A stretch of 64,000 bases of DNA from Bosea sp. 29B (GTDB lineage: Bacteria > Pseudomonadota > Alphaproteobacteria > Rhizobiales > Beijerinckiaceae): positions 5,563,403 to 5,627,402 of the forward strand of contig NZ_LR733817.1 of the NCBI RefSeq assembly GCF_902506165.1, written 5' to 3'. Position 1 is the first letter of the stretch. Every line of letters begins with the position of its first letter. Below the pieces are notes generated by a model that did not search any database, was not told the origin of the DNA, and saw nothing but the letters and a program-made list of their open reading frames with translations. Shown here in pieces: positions 26,291 through 38,559 of this stretch. Both the position numbers and the translations under genes were made by a program.

Positions 26291-27082
26291 TCAGGCCTCC
26301 GACTCGGCAGCGGCCCCGATCCTGTCGCTTTTGCTGAAGCTCAGATAGGCGACCACGCTGACGATCACGGCCAGAAAGATCAGGCTTGTTCCAACCGTTC
26401 CAAGGCCCAGCCCACCTGAAGCGATGGGCTTGGCGAGCAGATCGCCCGTCGAGGCGCCGAGCGGGCGGGTCAGGATATAGGCCAGCCAGAACGACAGGAT
26501 CGCGTTCATCTTGAAGCGGTAGTGAAGCAGAGCGACAAATCCGATCATCGCTCCGAAGACGAGCGCAGCTGGTCCGTAGCCCAGGCCCATCGCTTCAGCC
26601 ATCAGGTCACCGACCGAGGTTCCCATCGCAAAGGTGAAAAGGATTGCGGCCCAGTAGAACAGCTCTCGTTTGGTCGTCTGGATCGTATGCACGGATAGGC
26701 TGTGCTCACTGCGCTGCCAAAACATGAAAACGGCAGAGAGGATCAAGGCGAAGCTGATCGATGTCACCGGAAGGCTGATGCCCATGCCATCGACGAGATT
26801 GTCGGACACCAGCGTGCCAACCACGCTGATCAGCACGACGACTAACCAGTAGACCGACGGGATGTAGCGCTTGGCTTTGAGCTGAAAGGCGAGTGCCGCG
26901 AGAAAGAGGCCTGCCATCACATAGGAGGTGACGGTCAGGCCGAGACCCAGTTTCGTCGCCAGCAGATCTGCAGCGGTTTCGCCGACGGTCGTCGCGAGGA
27001 TCTTGATGATCCAAAAATGGGCCGTGATCTCGGGCACTTTGTTGAGCATCGTCATCGATCGATCGTCTTGAATGGGGGGCAT
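26291..27082 (-). CDS. COG4705-type multi-pass membrane protein
   Basis: 263 aa, about eight helices in two similar halves: KVPEITAHFWIIKILATTVGE in the first and FAMGTSVGDLMAEAMGLG in the second, both with GE/GD motifs in helices. COG4705 proteins are uncharacterised and are often found beside PepSY and two-component genes in metal-related clusters. It has its own motif-bearing leader and strong terminator. An alternative start at M10 (27055) is possible. Confidence 0.78.
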   Translation of the reverse strand: MPPIQDDRSMTMLNKVPEITAHFWIIKILATTVGETAADLLATKLGLGLTVTSYVMAGLFLAALAFQLKAKRYIPSVYWLVVVLISVVGTLVSDNLVDGMGISLPVTSISFALILSAVFMFWQRSEHSLSVHTIQTTKRELFYWAAILFTFAMGTSVGDLMAEAMGLGYGPAALVFGAMIGFVALLHYRFKMNAILSFWLAYILTRPLGASTGDLLAKPIASGGLGLGTVGTSLIFLAVIVSVVAYLSFSKSDRIGAAAESEA

Positions 27083-27235
27083 GATCTGGCTCCTTCCGTT
27101 AACTCGTCGGGGCAGCGCGGCAGCAGCGGTTGTTTCACTGAGGCGGCAAACGGTTGCCGCCGGACCACGGTCAATCGCAGTCGCGATCGACCGGTTGACC
27201 CTGGCGGATGCGGCATCGACGCAAGGTGTCGCGCC

Positions 27236-27255
27236 CTATACGAATTCGTCGGAAA
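27236..27255 (-). promoter_or_regulatory. Shared promoter-like motif, copy 2
   Basis: Plus-strand CTATACGAATTCGTCGGAAA, matching copy 1 at 16 or more of 20 positions. It lies about 155 bp before the COG4705 start and just past the PepSY terminator, as copy 1 lies just past the COG4705 terminator. Confidence 0.45.
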
Positions 27256-27275
27256 CTGCCCAAACGAGAAAGCGA

Positions 27276-27293
27276 CCGGTGCTGTCGCACCGG
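27276..27293 (-). terminator. Hairpin after the PepSY gene
   Basis: CCGGTGC-TGTC-GCACCGG, a perfect 7-bp stem followed on the minus strand by a T/C-rich run (TCGCTTTCTCGTTT). It lies about 60 bp past the PepSY stop. Confidence 0.6.
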
Positions 27294-27350
27294 CCGCCCT
27301 CTCCGTCGCCCCACTATCCGGCGATCGCGCAACAACGCGATCAGCCGAAT

Positions 27351-27704
27351 TCAGTCGTTGTCACCATCGTCGTCGTTGTCGGCGCTGGCCATGACCTGCT
27401 TGGTGATTTTGCCGGTCTGGGTGTCGATCAGCACCTTGTGCTGCAGGCCGTCCTTGACCACCTCGACCTCGAAGGCGACCACGCCTTTCTCGTTGTCGAT
27501 GCCCGAGCCGGTCGCCTTGCCGCCCACGGCCTGCTCGGCGGTGGCGATGGCCTGCTGCATGGTGATCTTGGCGTTCTGCATCACCTGCGCCTCGTTGGTT
27601 TCCTGGCCCTTGCTCTCCTTGGCGAAGGCCAGCCCTGCCGCTCCGAACGAGCCGAAGGCGATGGTGGCGGCCATGAGAGCCGGGATGATCTTGCGGGAAT
27701 TCAT
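27351..27704 (-). CDS. Exported PepSY-domain protein
   Basis: 117 aa: signal peptide to about residue 28 (AFAKES), one PepSY domain (about 45-105; ITMQQAIATAEQAVGGKA and VLIDTQTGKIT) and a very acidic tail (DNDDDGDND). PepSY proteins are periplasmic and can inhibit proteases or sense ligands next to two-component systems. The acidic tail could bind cations. Good Shine-Dalgarno AGGAGAA. Confidence 0.85.
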   Translation of the reverse strand: MNSRKIIPALMAATIAFGSFGAAGLAFAKESKGQETNEAQVMQNAKITMQQAIATAEQAVGGKATGSGIDNEKGVVAFEVEVVKDGLQHKVLIDTQTGKITKQVMASADNDDDGDND

Positions 27705-27795
27705 TGTCTTCTCCTGGGTTGCTGCATCGGCTCGGCTTCAAGGCCGACCGTAAGACGGTTCTGACAGCATGCAGGATGGGGTGACTTGGACGGGC

Positions 27796-27812
27796 CTATA
27801 CCGTTTGGCAAT
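27796..27812 (-). promoter_or_regulatory. Shared promoter-like motif, weaker copy 3
   Basis: Plus-strand CTATACCGTTTGGCAAT, about 95 bp before the PepSY start. It shares the CTATAC core, the following GTTT and a GGCAA/GGAAA end with copies 1 and 2. Confidence 0.3.
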
Positions 27813-27843
27813 CTGAGCACCGGGATCGCCAAGAACCGTTCCC

Positions 27844-27945
27844 TCAGTCGGTCCGCCTCTGCTCAAGCAGCAGCGATAGCATTCGGTGCTGTTCTTGCTG
27901 TCCCGCGATCACGGCATCGACGCGGTCCATTCGCAGCGCATCTAG
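27844..27945 (-). pseudogene. Orphan 3' end of a disrupted gene
   Basis: From the CTAG at the left IS end, 33 codons run to a TGA at 27844: a charged helix with coiled-coil spacing (RMDRVDAVIAGQQEQH, then LLLEQRRTD). There is no start codon context, and the 5' part is not found across the insertion in frame. It looks like the tail of a gene lost when the mobile elements rearranged the site. Confidence 0.45.
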
Positions 27946-29298
27946 CAGGCTGTTGAAGAATGCACTCGTTGGGCGGAGCGGTATCGGTTATCGGCGGGGT
28001 TCGGATGATCGAGGGCGCCTGGTGAGCGCGATCAGGGTCGTGGGCTTCGGCGCGGGGCGTCGCGCGGCTTCGACGATGATCGTTGCGGGGGCCGCGTCGG
28101 TGATCTCGCTCATGCCGGCGTCGCCAACAGCTTCGGCAGTCGCACGAGGTTGTAGGCTGCGGCGGCGAAGGTGAAGGCCCATCCGACCCGGTCGACGCCG
28201 CGCAGCTTGGTCCTGTCGAGCCCGGCCACCGCCTTCATCCAACCGAAGCCCTCCTCGATGCGCTTGCAGATGCGCTGGCTTGCGGCATAGCCGGGATGGC
28301 GGGTGGTGCGACCGTCGATGGCCGAGCGGCCGCGGCAACGGGTCAGGTTTTGCGCCACATGCGGGCGCACGTTCATCGAACGCAACTCGTTCACGAAGTC
28401 TGACGCGTCATAGCCGCGGTCGGCCCCGAGCGTGATGGGCCGCGGCCGGTCGGCATGCGGTTCGATCATCGCCAGTGCCGCCACCCGCTCGGCATGGCCA
28501 GACACCGTCGTCAGGCAGGCATCGACGATGAGGCCGGAGCGGTTCTCCATCAGGGCATGGCCGAGGAAGGCGAGCCGCGCCTCCATGCCGGGACCCTTGC
28601 GATAGAGCTTGGCGTCCGGATCGGTGGTCGAGGCGTGGGTCGCGTTCGAGCGCTTCTCGCCGCGGAAATCGGCCTCGGCGTTGCGCCCGCCCGAGGCCGG
28701 CGGCTCGTTCGGGCCGGAGCCTCGTCCAGGCTCTTCGACCGGCCTGAAGCTCTTCATCGACGCCCAGGCCTGGATCAGCGTGCCGTCGACGCTGAAGTGC
28801 TCGCTCGACAGGAGCCGCTTCACACGGCGCCCGGCCAGCACGGTCGACAGGAACTGCGCCGCGACGTCGCCGGCGAGAAGCCGGTCGCGGTTCTTCGAGA
28901 ACGTCGAGTGGTCCCAGACCGCGTCGTCGATGCCGAGCCCGACAAACCAGCGAAACAGGAGATCGAACTCCAGCCGCTCCATCAGCTGGCGCTCAGAGCG
29001 GATCGAGTAGAAGGCCTGCAGCAGCATCGCACGCAGCAGCTTCTCCGGGGCGATCGACGGCCGGCCGAGGCCCGAGTAGAGCGCCGAGAGGTCGCTCCCC
29101 ATCACGGAGAGAGCCTCGTTCACCAGGTTCCGGATCGCCCGAAGCGGATGGCCCGCCGGCACCCGCGCCTCCAGATCAACATAGCTGAAAAGCGCCCCTG
29201 TCCGCTCGTCGCTCCCGCGCATCCCGATCCTCCCCAACGCAGAGGAGTGAATCACGTCAAGGACGGAACCGCGAGCCGCTTTTTCAACAGCCTGCTAG
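27942..29298 (-). mobile_element. IS5-type insertion sequence, intact
   Basis: Bounded by 16-bp perfect inverted ends CTAGCAGGCTGTTGAA (27942-27957) and its complement (29283-29298). Because CTAG is its own complement, it may be part of the ends or a 4-bp target duplication; without it the element spans 27946-29294 (1349 bp). It holds one transposase gene. The right end sits on the stop codon of an IS630 transposase remnant. Confidence 0.88.
28110..29222 (-). CDS. IS5-family-like transposase
   Basis: 370 aa from ATG 29222. N-terminal DUF772-like domain (APEKLLRAMLLQAFYSIRSERQLMERL) and a DDE domain (FSVDGTLIQAW, LGADRGYD, and the late RICKRIEEGFGW with the Glu). The central low-complexity stretch before RNAEADFRGEKRSN is common in rhizobial copies. 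No frameshift seen, so the element may be active. Some databases place such CTAG-targeting elements nearer IS1182. Confidence 0.9.
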   Translation of the reverse strand: MRGSDERTGALFSYVDLEARVPAGHPLRAIRNLVNEALSVMGSDLSALYSGLGRPSIAPEKLLRAMLLQAFYSIRSERQLMERLEFDLLFRWFVGLGIDDAVWDHSTFSKNRDRLLAGDVAAQFLSTVLAGRRVKRLLSSEHFSVDGTLIQAWASMKSFRPVEEPGRGSGPNEPPASGGRNAEADFRGEKRSNATHASTTDPDAKLYRKGPGMEARLAFLGHALMENRSGLIVDACLTTVSGHAERVAALAMIEPHADRPRPITLGADRGYDASDFVNELRSMNVRPHVAQNLTRCRGRSAIDGRTTRHPGYAASQRICKRIEEGFGWMKAVAGLDRTKLRGVDRVGWAFTFAAAAYNLVRLPKLLATPA

Positions 29299-29870
29299 TG
29301 GATTGATTCCAACGTCTGATGCCCTCTGGCTGCGGCAGCGATGATTGCGTCTGGGTCGGCTTTCCAGCGGAACGGCTTTGGATCGACGTTGTGCTCGGCG
29401 AGGTACCGGTTGATGGCGGCCTGGAGGTCGACGACGCCGAGGAAGACGCCCCGGCGGAGCCTGCGCTTGGTCAGGGCAGCGAAGAAGCCTTCGACCGCGT
29501 TGAGCCAGGAGGCGCTGGTCGGTGTGAAGTGGAAGGTGACGCGCGGGTGGCGGGCAAGCCAGGCGATCACCTTCGGGTGCTTGTGGGCGGCGTAATTGTC
29601 GAGGATCACGTGCATGGCTTTTGTGGCCGGGACGGTCTTCTCCACGGCGTTGAGGAAGCGGATGAACTCCTGATGGCGATGGCGCTGCATGCACCGGCCG
29701 ACCACCTTGCCGTCGAGCACGTCAAGGGCGGCAAACAGTGTCGTCGTGCCGTGGCGCTTGTAGTCATGCGTCATGGTGCCAGCGCGGCCGCGCTTCATGG
29801 GGAGACCGGGCTGCGTGCGGTCGAGCGCCTGAATCTGGCTCTTCTCATCGATGGAGAGGACCACCGGCCA
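29295..29870 (-). pseudogene. IS630-family transposase, 5'-truncated
   Basis: About 190 codons of the catalytic half: [15 protein letters not shown] (first Asp), [12 protein letters not shown] (second Asp) and [10 protein letters not shown] (Glu), ending SIH-stop as in full-length copies. The N-terminal helix-turn-helix half (about 150 residues) is missing. Its TAG stop is formed inside the CTAG of the IS5 element. The 5' end runs directly into the autotransporter-like gene near 29870. Confidence 0.85.
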
Positions 29871-30472
29871 CCGGCATAGGCCGAGCCGAGGGACAGCGGG
29901 GAGGTCGTATTGACGAGGTTGCCGCCGCCGCCCGATCCGCCCGCTCCGCCGTCACCGGGGAACGCGGGATCAAAGCCGCCAACGCCGCCGCCACCGCCGC
30001 CGCCGGCCGCCAGGTCATTGGGGGCGCCCGCCGCCCCGCCTGCTCCGCCGGACCCACCGCCGTCATTGGCGCCGGCTCCCCCAGCCGTGGCCGATCCACC
30101 GGGCGTCTGCGCTGCCGAACCACCATCGCCCCCCGAAATGCCGGCATTGCGGTCGCCGCTCCCGCCGCCGCCGCCGGCGATGCCGCCGCTCCCGAAGGAA
30201 TAGCCCGCGCCGTTGCCGCCTCCCTGGGTGATCTGCTGTGCGGACGCTGCCTGAGACCATAGCGGCAATCCCGCACCGAGCGACAAGGCGAGGGCCAGGC
30301 AGGCACGGGACGTCGTGTGGCGTAGGTTCTTCCGTCGTCCGGAAACGGCGCCTGAGCCTGCTCCGTCACCTGGAGTGAAGGCAAGCAGTCGCGAAGGAGA
30401 CGTCGACGGAGCCGTGGCGCGCCGGAATCCAGGCAGGCGCATCGGCGAACCACGGTCGCAAAGCGTCATCAT
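29871..30472 (-). pseudogene. Glycine-rich autotransporter-like gene, 3'-truncated
   Basis: About 200 codons remain: a long N-terminal extension (residues 1-48, basic), a signal segment ending QAASAQQ, and then a Gly/Ala-rich low-complexity passenger start (GGGGGSGDRN, GGSGGAGGAAGA). This layout is typical of large alphaproteobacterial autotransporter adhesins, which should continue for 1000 or more residues to a beta-barrel. Here it stops at the IS630 remnant, so it is probably dead. Confidence 0.65.
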
Positions 30473-30848
30473 CTCCCCCCATGCCGCACAGACGAATCCG
30501 GACCTGGAATCCGCCTGCTGCTTGTCGCAGCATGCTCAGCATCGTCTTGCCCGGCATCGCTCTGCTGACCGTCCGCCTGACAAGCCGCGAAGCAGCCGGG
30601 CTTCAGAGTAGAATCCGACGCCCGGCCATGCCACCGTTGAATTCAGTTGAATTCTGACAGATTCTTGCAACGGGGACAGATCGACAGCTAAACCACGTGC
30701 TCTTCGTACAATTTTGAAAAATACTTTGGCGCTAAACGCCATGTCTCGCTCTAACTGACTACATTCCGGCGCGGAGAAACTTGATAAGAATTTGTGAATC
30801 CATCACATCGGCTATCACCAGCCGGGCGAATCGTGAAGCTGCATCGAG
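30473..30848. other. 376-bp divergent intergenic region
   Basis: It lies between the truncated autotransporter-like gene and the histidine kinase. It becomes AT-richer from 30640 on. It contains a 9-bp direct repeat (30636-30654) and an A/T-rich stretch near 30705-30725 that could hold a promoter. No gene was recognised. Confidence 0.6.
30636..30654. repeat. Direct repeat, possible response-regulator site
   Basis: GTTGAATTC occurs twice, 10 bp apart start to start, that is, on the same face of the helix. Tandem half sites with one-turn spacing are typical for OmpR-family regulators, and such a regulator is encoded in the next operon. Confidence 0.45.
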
Positions 30849-32297
30849 ATGCTTGATCTCAAAACCATTCTGGTCGTCGCGCTGGCGACCGCGAGCCTGC
30901 AGGCCGCTGCCTGGGTCTTCGTCTGGCGGGCCTGGCGCCATCTCTACGAGCTGAAATTCCTTGCCGCGGGCTTCGGCGCCATCGCAGCCGGCCTTCTCCT
31001 GATGATCCTGCGCGGTCCGGAACCCGGTCCCCTGGCCATCGTGGTGCACAACACCGTCATCAAGCTGGGCCTCGTCCTGCTCGCCGAGGGACTTGCCCGC
31101 TTCCTGGGCCAGCCTCGTTACAGCTGGATCGGCATCTCGCTGCTCGTCTTCCAGATCGCCGTCTGGAGCGCGGCGGTGACCGTCGACCCCGACAATATCG
31201 CGACCCGCATCCACAGCTCGACCATCTTCACGGTGATCATGATGTCGGTGATGTGCCTGGGACTCCTGCGCGACAGGACGCAGCCGGCACTGCTGCGCTG
31301 GATCACCATCGGCCTGCTCGCCGAATACATGGCAGCCAGCATCCTGCAGAGCGTCATCGAATACCGGCTGCCGGCCGATTTCGACAGCGGCCCGATCCTC
31401 GCCGACCGCAACGCCTGGTATCTGCTGCAGGGCACGCTGTTCCTGATCGCCTTCTTCACCTGCCTGCTCTTCATGGTCAGCGCCCGGCTCTCGGCCGACC
31501 TGCGCCGGAACCACGATGCCCTGCTGCGGGAAGTCGAGGAGCGTCGCAAGCTCGAAGGCCGGCTGAACGCCAGCCTCGAGGCCGAGCGTGCCGCGCGGGA
31601 CGAGCAGGCGGATTTCATGCGCGTCGTCAGCCATGAGTTTCGCACGCCACTTGCGATCATCCGCAATGCCGTCGAGATGATCGGCCTGGTCGGCGACCGA
31701 TCTCCAGAAGCGACGCGAGAGCGCCTCGCGGGCATCGGCGAGGCGCTCAACCGCCTGTTCTCCCTGATCGACAGGTTCATGACGGATGACCGGGAGAATG
31801 GCTTTCAGCCGGAGCCGCTGCAGCTCGGCGCCCTGATCGGGGATGTGCGGCTGCATTTCGAGATGACGGCGCGTGGCGATCGCCTGCGCTTCGTCATGGC
31901 GGACGAAGCGGCCTCCCTCCACGCCGACCCGGAAATGCTGGGAACGGTGATGGTCAACCTGATCGACAACGCCCTGAAATATGCGCCGGACGACCCTGCG
32001 ATCCGCATCGAGGCTCGGGAGGAAGCAGGGTCCGTGGTGATTGAGGTTCATGACCGCGGCATCGGCATTCCCGGCGCCGAAGCGAGCAAGATCGGCCGCC
32101 GCTTCTTTCGAGCGTCCAATGCCAAGGCGAGCGCGGGGACCGGCCTCGGGCTCTACGCAGCGCACAGGTTCCTGGCCTATCACGGCGGAACGCTGCAGCT
32201 CGCCTCCAATGCCGGAGAGGGCACGACCGCCATCGTGCGCCTGCCTTCGTCGCGCGGCGCGTCCGGCGCCAATTCGCCGGGGGAGACGACAGCGTGA
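30849..32297 (+). CDS. Membrane histidine kinase with multi-helix sensor
   Basis: 482 aa. The N-terminal 215 residues form about seven membrane helices with short loops, so the signal is probably sensed in or near the membrane. A coiled segment (about 220-255) leads to HisKA with SHEFRTPL (H262) and HATPase with NLIDNALKYA, DRGIGIP and GTGLGLY. Its stop overlaps the response regulator start as ATGA-type overlap (4 bp). Confidence 0.9.
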   Translation: MLDLKTILVVALATASLQAAAWVFVWRAWRHLYELKFLAAGFGAIAAGLLLMILRGPEPGPLAIVVHNTVIKLGLVLLAEGLARFLGQPRYSWIGISLLVFQIAVWSAAVTVDPDNIATRIHSSTIFTVIMMSVMCLGLLRDRTQPALLRWITIGLLAEYMAASILQSVIEYRLPADFDSGPILADRNAWYLLQGTLFLIAFFTCLLFMVSARLSADLRRNHDALLREVEERRKLEGRLNASLEAERAARDEQADFMRVVSHEFRTPLAIIRNAVEMIGLVGDRSPEATRERLAGIGEALNRLFSLIDRFMTDDRENGFQPEPLQLGALIGDVRLHFEMTARGDRLRFVMADEAASLHADPEMLGTVMVNLIDNALKYAPDDPAIRIEAREEAGSVVIEVHDRGIGIPGAEASKIGRRFFRASNAKASAGTGLGLYAAHRFLAYHGGTLQLASNAGEGTTAIVRLPSSRGASGANSPGETTA

Positions 32298-32986
32298 CGC
32301 ATATTCTGATCGTCGAGGACGAAACCAGGCTGCGCAAGGATCTGGTCGATTTCCTCGGGCTATGCGGGTTTGCGGCCAGTGGAGTCGCAACCGCGCATGG
32401 GCTGCGGCAGGCCCTGGAGGAAGGTCACGCGCCGGACGTCATCATCCTCGACGTCGGCCTGCCTGATGGCAACGGCTTCGAGCTCGCGCGCTGGCTGCGC
32501 GAGACCCATCGCTGCGGCATCATCATGCTGACGGCGCTTGGTGACAGCGACGACCGCATCCGGGGCTTCGAAAGCGGCGCCGATATCTATCTCGTCAAGC
32601 ATAGCACGCTGCGCGAAATCGAAGCGGCGACCCGCAGCCTGCTGCGGCGAAACGGATCACCATCCGCCCCCGGAAACGGCAATGGCGAGCAATGGCTGCT
32701 GGACGGCACGAACTGGTCCCTGACCGCGCCCAATCACCGTTCGCTCAAGCTGACGGCGACCGAATTCGCCTTTATGAGCGCACTGTGCAGCCACGGCGGC
32801 ACCTGCCAGCGCGAAGAGCTGATGGAGACGCTCGCCCGCCCCAGGTCGACCTTCGGCAACCGTCATCTCGATGCCATCGTCAGCCGGCTGCGCCGGAAGA
32901 TCGAGGAACGCACCAGCCTGCCGGCGCCGATCAAGGTCGTCTACGGTGTCGGCTATACCTTCACAGCAACGACCGTCGTGGATTGA
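32294..32986 (+). CDS. OmpR-family response regulator with KH in place of KP
   Basis: 230 aa: receiver with D53 (IILDVGLPD) and T80, and a winged-helix output (about 130-225; LTATEFAFMSALC, GVGYTF). The conserved Lys (K102) is followed by His (LVKHS) rather than the usual KP. It is coupled to the upstream kinase; targets are unknown. Confidence 0.9.
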   Translation: MTHILIVEDETRLRKDLVDFLGLCGFAASGVATAHGLRQALEEGHAPDVIILDVGLPDGNGFELARWLRETHRCGIIMLTALGDSDDRIRGFESGADIYLVKHSTLREIEAATRSLLRRNGSPSAPGNGNGEQWLLDGTNWSLTAPNHRSLKLTATEFAFMSALCSHGGTCQREELMETLARPRSTFGNRHLDAIVSRLRRKIEERTSLPAPIKVVYGVGYTFTATTVVD

Positions 32987-33359
32987 GCATCCGTCGATCT
33001 CATCGCTTCGCGCCGTACTGAACGGCCCGAAACCGGGCTCTCCCGATGTCCGGAATGGGCCACATTCGGACTCGCGCCTCATGCCAGAACGACCTCCTTC
33101 CAGCGAGCGTTCCCGACAGGCAGAGCGGGCTAGAAGCCTCGGATTGAAAACCAGAATCGAAGGATTCCCTTTTGATGGCCTTGTGATTCACCGTTTGTCG
33201 AGGTGAATCATTGGTCGCAGCTACTCGGCCGAACCCAGATCGAATGCGCACTTCAAAAAACGCCCGGCCTAAGCCGGGCGCATCTCGCATTTGCGGAACT
33301 TTTCCTGCAATCGCGGCAACACTATGCCTCGGTTTTCATCTAGCGACTGAGCTTAAGTC
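32987..33359. other. 373-bp convergent intergenic region
   Basis: It holds a perfect inverted repeat TGATTCACC-9 nt-GGTGAATCA (33184-33210) and the nrdJ terminator (33255-33280). No gene is supported; the short frames here are not coding-like. Confidence 0.6.
33255..33280 (-). terminator. Rho-independent terminator of nrdJ
   Basis: On the minus strand, stem CGCCCGGC / GCCGGGCG with a short TTAG-type loop is followed by TTTTTT. It lies about 80 bp past the nrdJ stop. Confidence 0.88.
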
Positions 33360-37085
<3,726 letters not shown>

Positions 37086-37790
37086 AAGCTTCGTCCCCAA
37101 TGCTTGCCGCGGGCGTAGCAGACGCTCCGCGCGGCCGGTTGCTCACCGGCTCCTGATGTCAGTCCAACTCGATTTGATGCCCCTGGATCCCGCGGCGGTG
37201 TCACCCCACCATCGGTTTCCTGATGCGGCCAGCCGGAGCACGCACGTCGCCGTTCGCCGTCGCCATCTCTGGCGCGCCGCGGTGATCGCCTTGACCCGTC
37301 TGGGAACTCGTTTCGCGGGTCGAAAAAGGCGTCTCCGCCAACCGTCACGCGACCGTCAAAATTTAGTCCCGATTGGGTCGCGACGTCAAGGATTAGTGCG
37401 AGGCGATAGGTGTGGATACGACATCTTGTAGGAAGATGTGGATCATGGGGATAAGTTTCAAGGCACCTGCTAAGCCCAAGGAATCACATGTGGAATCGCG
37501 GCGCCGTTGCGAGCTTGCAACGATCCTTGCCGGTGTGAAACCACTAAAATCCGCCGGACCATGGTTAACGAAGCGTCAATCGGACCCGGCGAACCCTACT
37601 AGTGGAAGCGTTCTCTGCAGGAGCAGCCACAAGTGCTTGAATCCGCGCGATGCTTCGACGGCTGGGGCACCATCGAGGCTGCGCGGAGGCGCTCCGAATC
37701 ATGACCGAATCGTGGCGATGACCGCAGCGACGCTGCTGACGGGATTGGGCGTGCCTGCCGCCTAGCTGCGAGGGCAGCTGGAGGGCTCCC
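37086..37790. other. Long intergenic region with nrdJ leader
   Basis: About 700 bp between nrdJ (leftward) and a NIPSNAP gene (rightward). On the minus strand, TTGACG (37391-37386) and TAAATT, 18 bp on, could be a promoter, giving a leader of roughly 270 nt. In it GGCG-GAGA-CGCC is followed by TTTTT (near 37324-37340), an attenuator-like hairpin. Upstream lies an AT-richer patch with three DnaA-box-like sites. A 117-codon frame at 37412-37765 looks non-coding. Confidence 0.55.
37411..37454. promoter_or_regulatory. Cluster of DnaA-box-like sites and an inverted repeat
   Basis: Three same-strand near matches to TGTGGATAA, each with one mismatch: TGTGGATAC (37411), TGTGGATCA (37437) and TGGGGATAA (37446). 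Between them is a perfect repeat ACATCTT-GTAGG-AAGATGT (37421-37439). It could be a DnaA-controlled nrd promoter or an NrdR-like site; the latter's consensus is not matched well. Confidence 0.5.
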
Positions 37791-38486
37791 ATGACCGACA
37801 CCGTTTTCGAACTGCGGCGCTACACCCTGAAGCCCGGTGCGCGCGACACCCTGATCGACGTCTTCGACAGCCATCTCGTCGAAACGCAGGAAGCGGTCGG
37901 GATGAGCGTCGTCTGCCAGTTCCGCGATCCCGCGGCGCCCTACCAGTTCGTCTGGTTCCGCGGCTTTCCCGATCAGGAGGCGCGGACCCGCGCCCTCCCC
38001 GCCTTCTATGGCGGCCCGGTCTGGGCGCAGCACGGCCCGGCCGCGAACGAGACCATGCTGGAATGGCACGACGTGCTGATGCTGAAGCCGGCAGCACCCG
38101 GCTCCGGCTTCGACACGCGCGGGCTCCGGCGGCTGCCGCCAGGCACCGTCGATATCGAGGATGGCCATCCTCATCTGGCGGCTGTTCATCATCTCGAGCC
38201 GGACGCTACCGACGATGCGGCCGCGCTTGTAGCGAAGGAGATCGCGGATGCGGTACGCGCCATCGGTGGTGAGGTCCTTGCCAGCCTGATCAGTGACCGC
38301 AGCGAGAACGGATTCGCACGCCTGCCGGTGCGCGAGAGCGAATGCGTCGCGGTCACGCTGATAAGGCCCGCGGTCCCCCAGGCGATACCGGCGCTCGAAG
38401 CTGCCCTGCGCGACACGGCGCCAGGTACCGGCCGTGCCCCCGATATCGCCCGCCTCTTTCCGACCGCGCGCTCGCTCCTGCGCTAG
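37791..38486 (+). CDS. NIPSNAP family protein
   Basis: 231 aa with a ferredoxin-like NIPSNAP domain at the N-terminus (FELRRYTLKPGARDTLIDVF) and a second, weaker repeat (about residues 125-225, beginning HHLEP). No signal peptide. Function in bacteria is unknown. A Shine-Dalgarno-like GGAGG precedes the ATG. Confidence 0.85.
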   Translation: MTDTVFELRRYTLKPGARDTLIDVFDSHLVETQEAVGMSVVCQFRDPAAPYQFVWFRGFPDQEARTRALPAFYGGPVWAQHGPAANETMLEWHDVLMLKPAAPGSGFDTRGLRRLPPGTVDIEDGHPHLAAVHHLEPDATDDAAALVAKEIADAVRAIGGEVLASLISDRSENGFARLPVRESECVAVTLIRPAVPQAIPALEAALRDTAPGTGRAPDIARLFPTARSLLR

Positions 38487-38559
38487 AGTTTGAGCCTCGC
38501 GCCGCAGAGTCGCCGGGATTGCCCGGCCTGATGCACCCTGCACACCGGAGGCCGGACCG

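Noticed and set aside
1..30472. Classic integrative element with integrase and attachment sites
   Set aside because: No integrase, tRNA end or direct-repeat att pair was seen; only IS remnants at the right side.
30759..32390. 543-codon open frame antisense to the histidine kinase
   Set aside because: The kinase on the plus strand has all its motifs; the antisense product is a compositional shadow.
37101..37400. Cobalamin riboswitch for nrdJ
   Set aside because: The conserved B12-box and core words could not be found by eye; only a Rfam/Infernal search could settle it.
37411..37454. Chromosomal replication origin
   Set aside because: Three DnaA-like boxes alone are weak, there is no AT-rich unwinding stretch, and no dnaA, hemE or parAB genes are near.
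37412..37765. 117-codon plus-strand frame in the nrdJ upstream region
   Set aside because: Atypical composition, no Shine-Dalgarno, and it overlaps the candidate regulatory sites.
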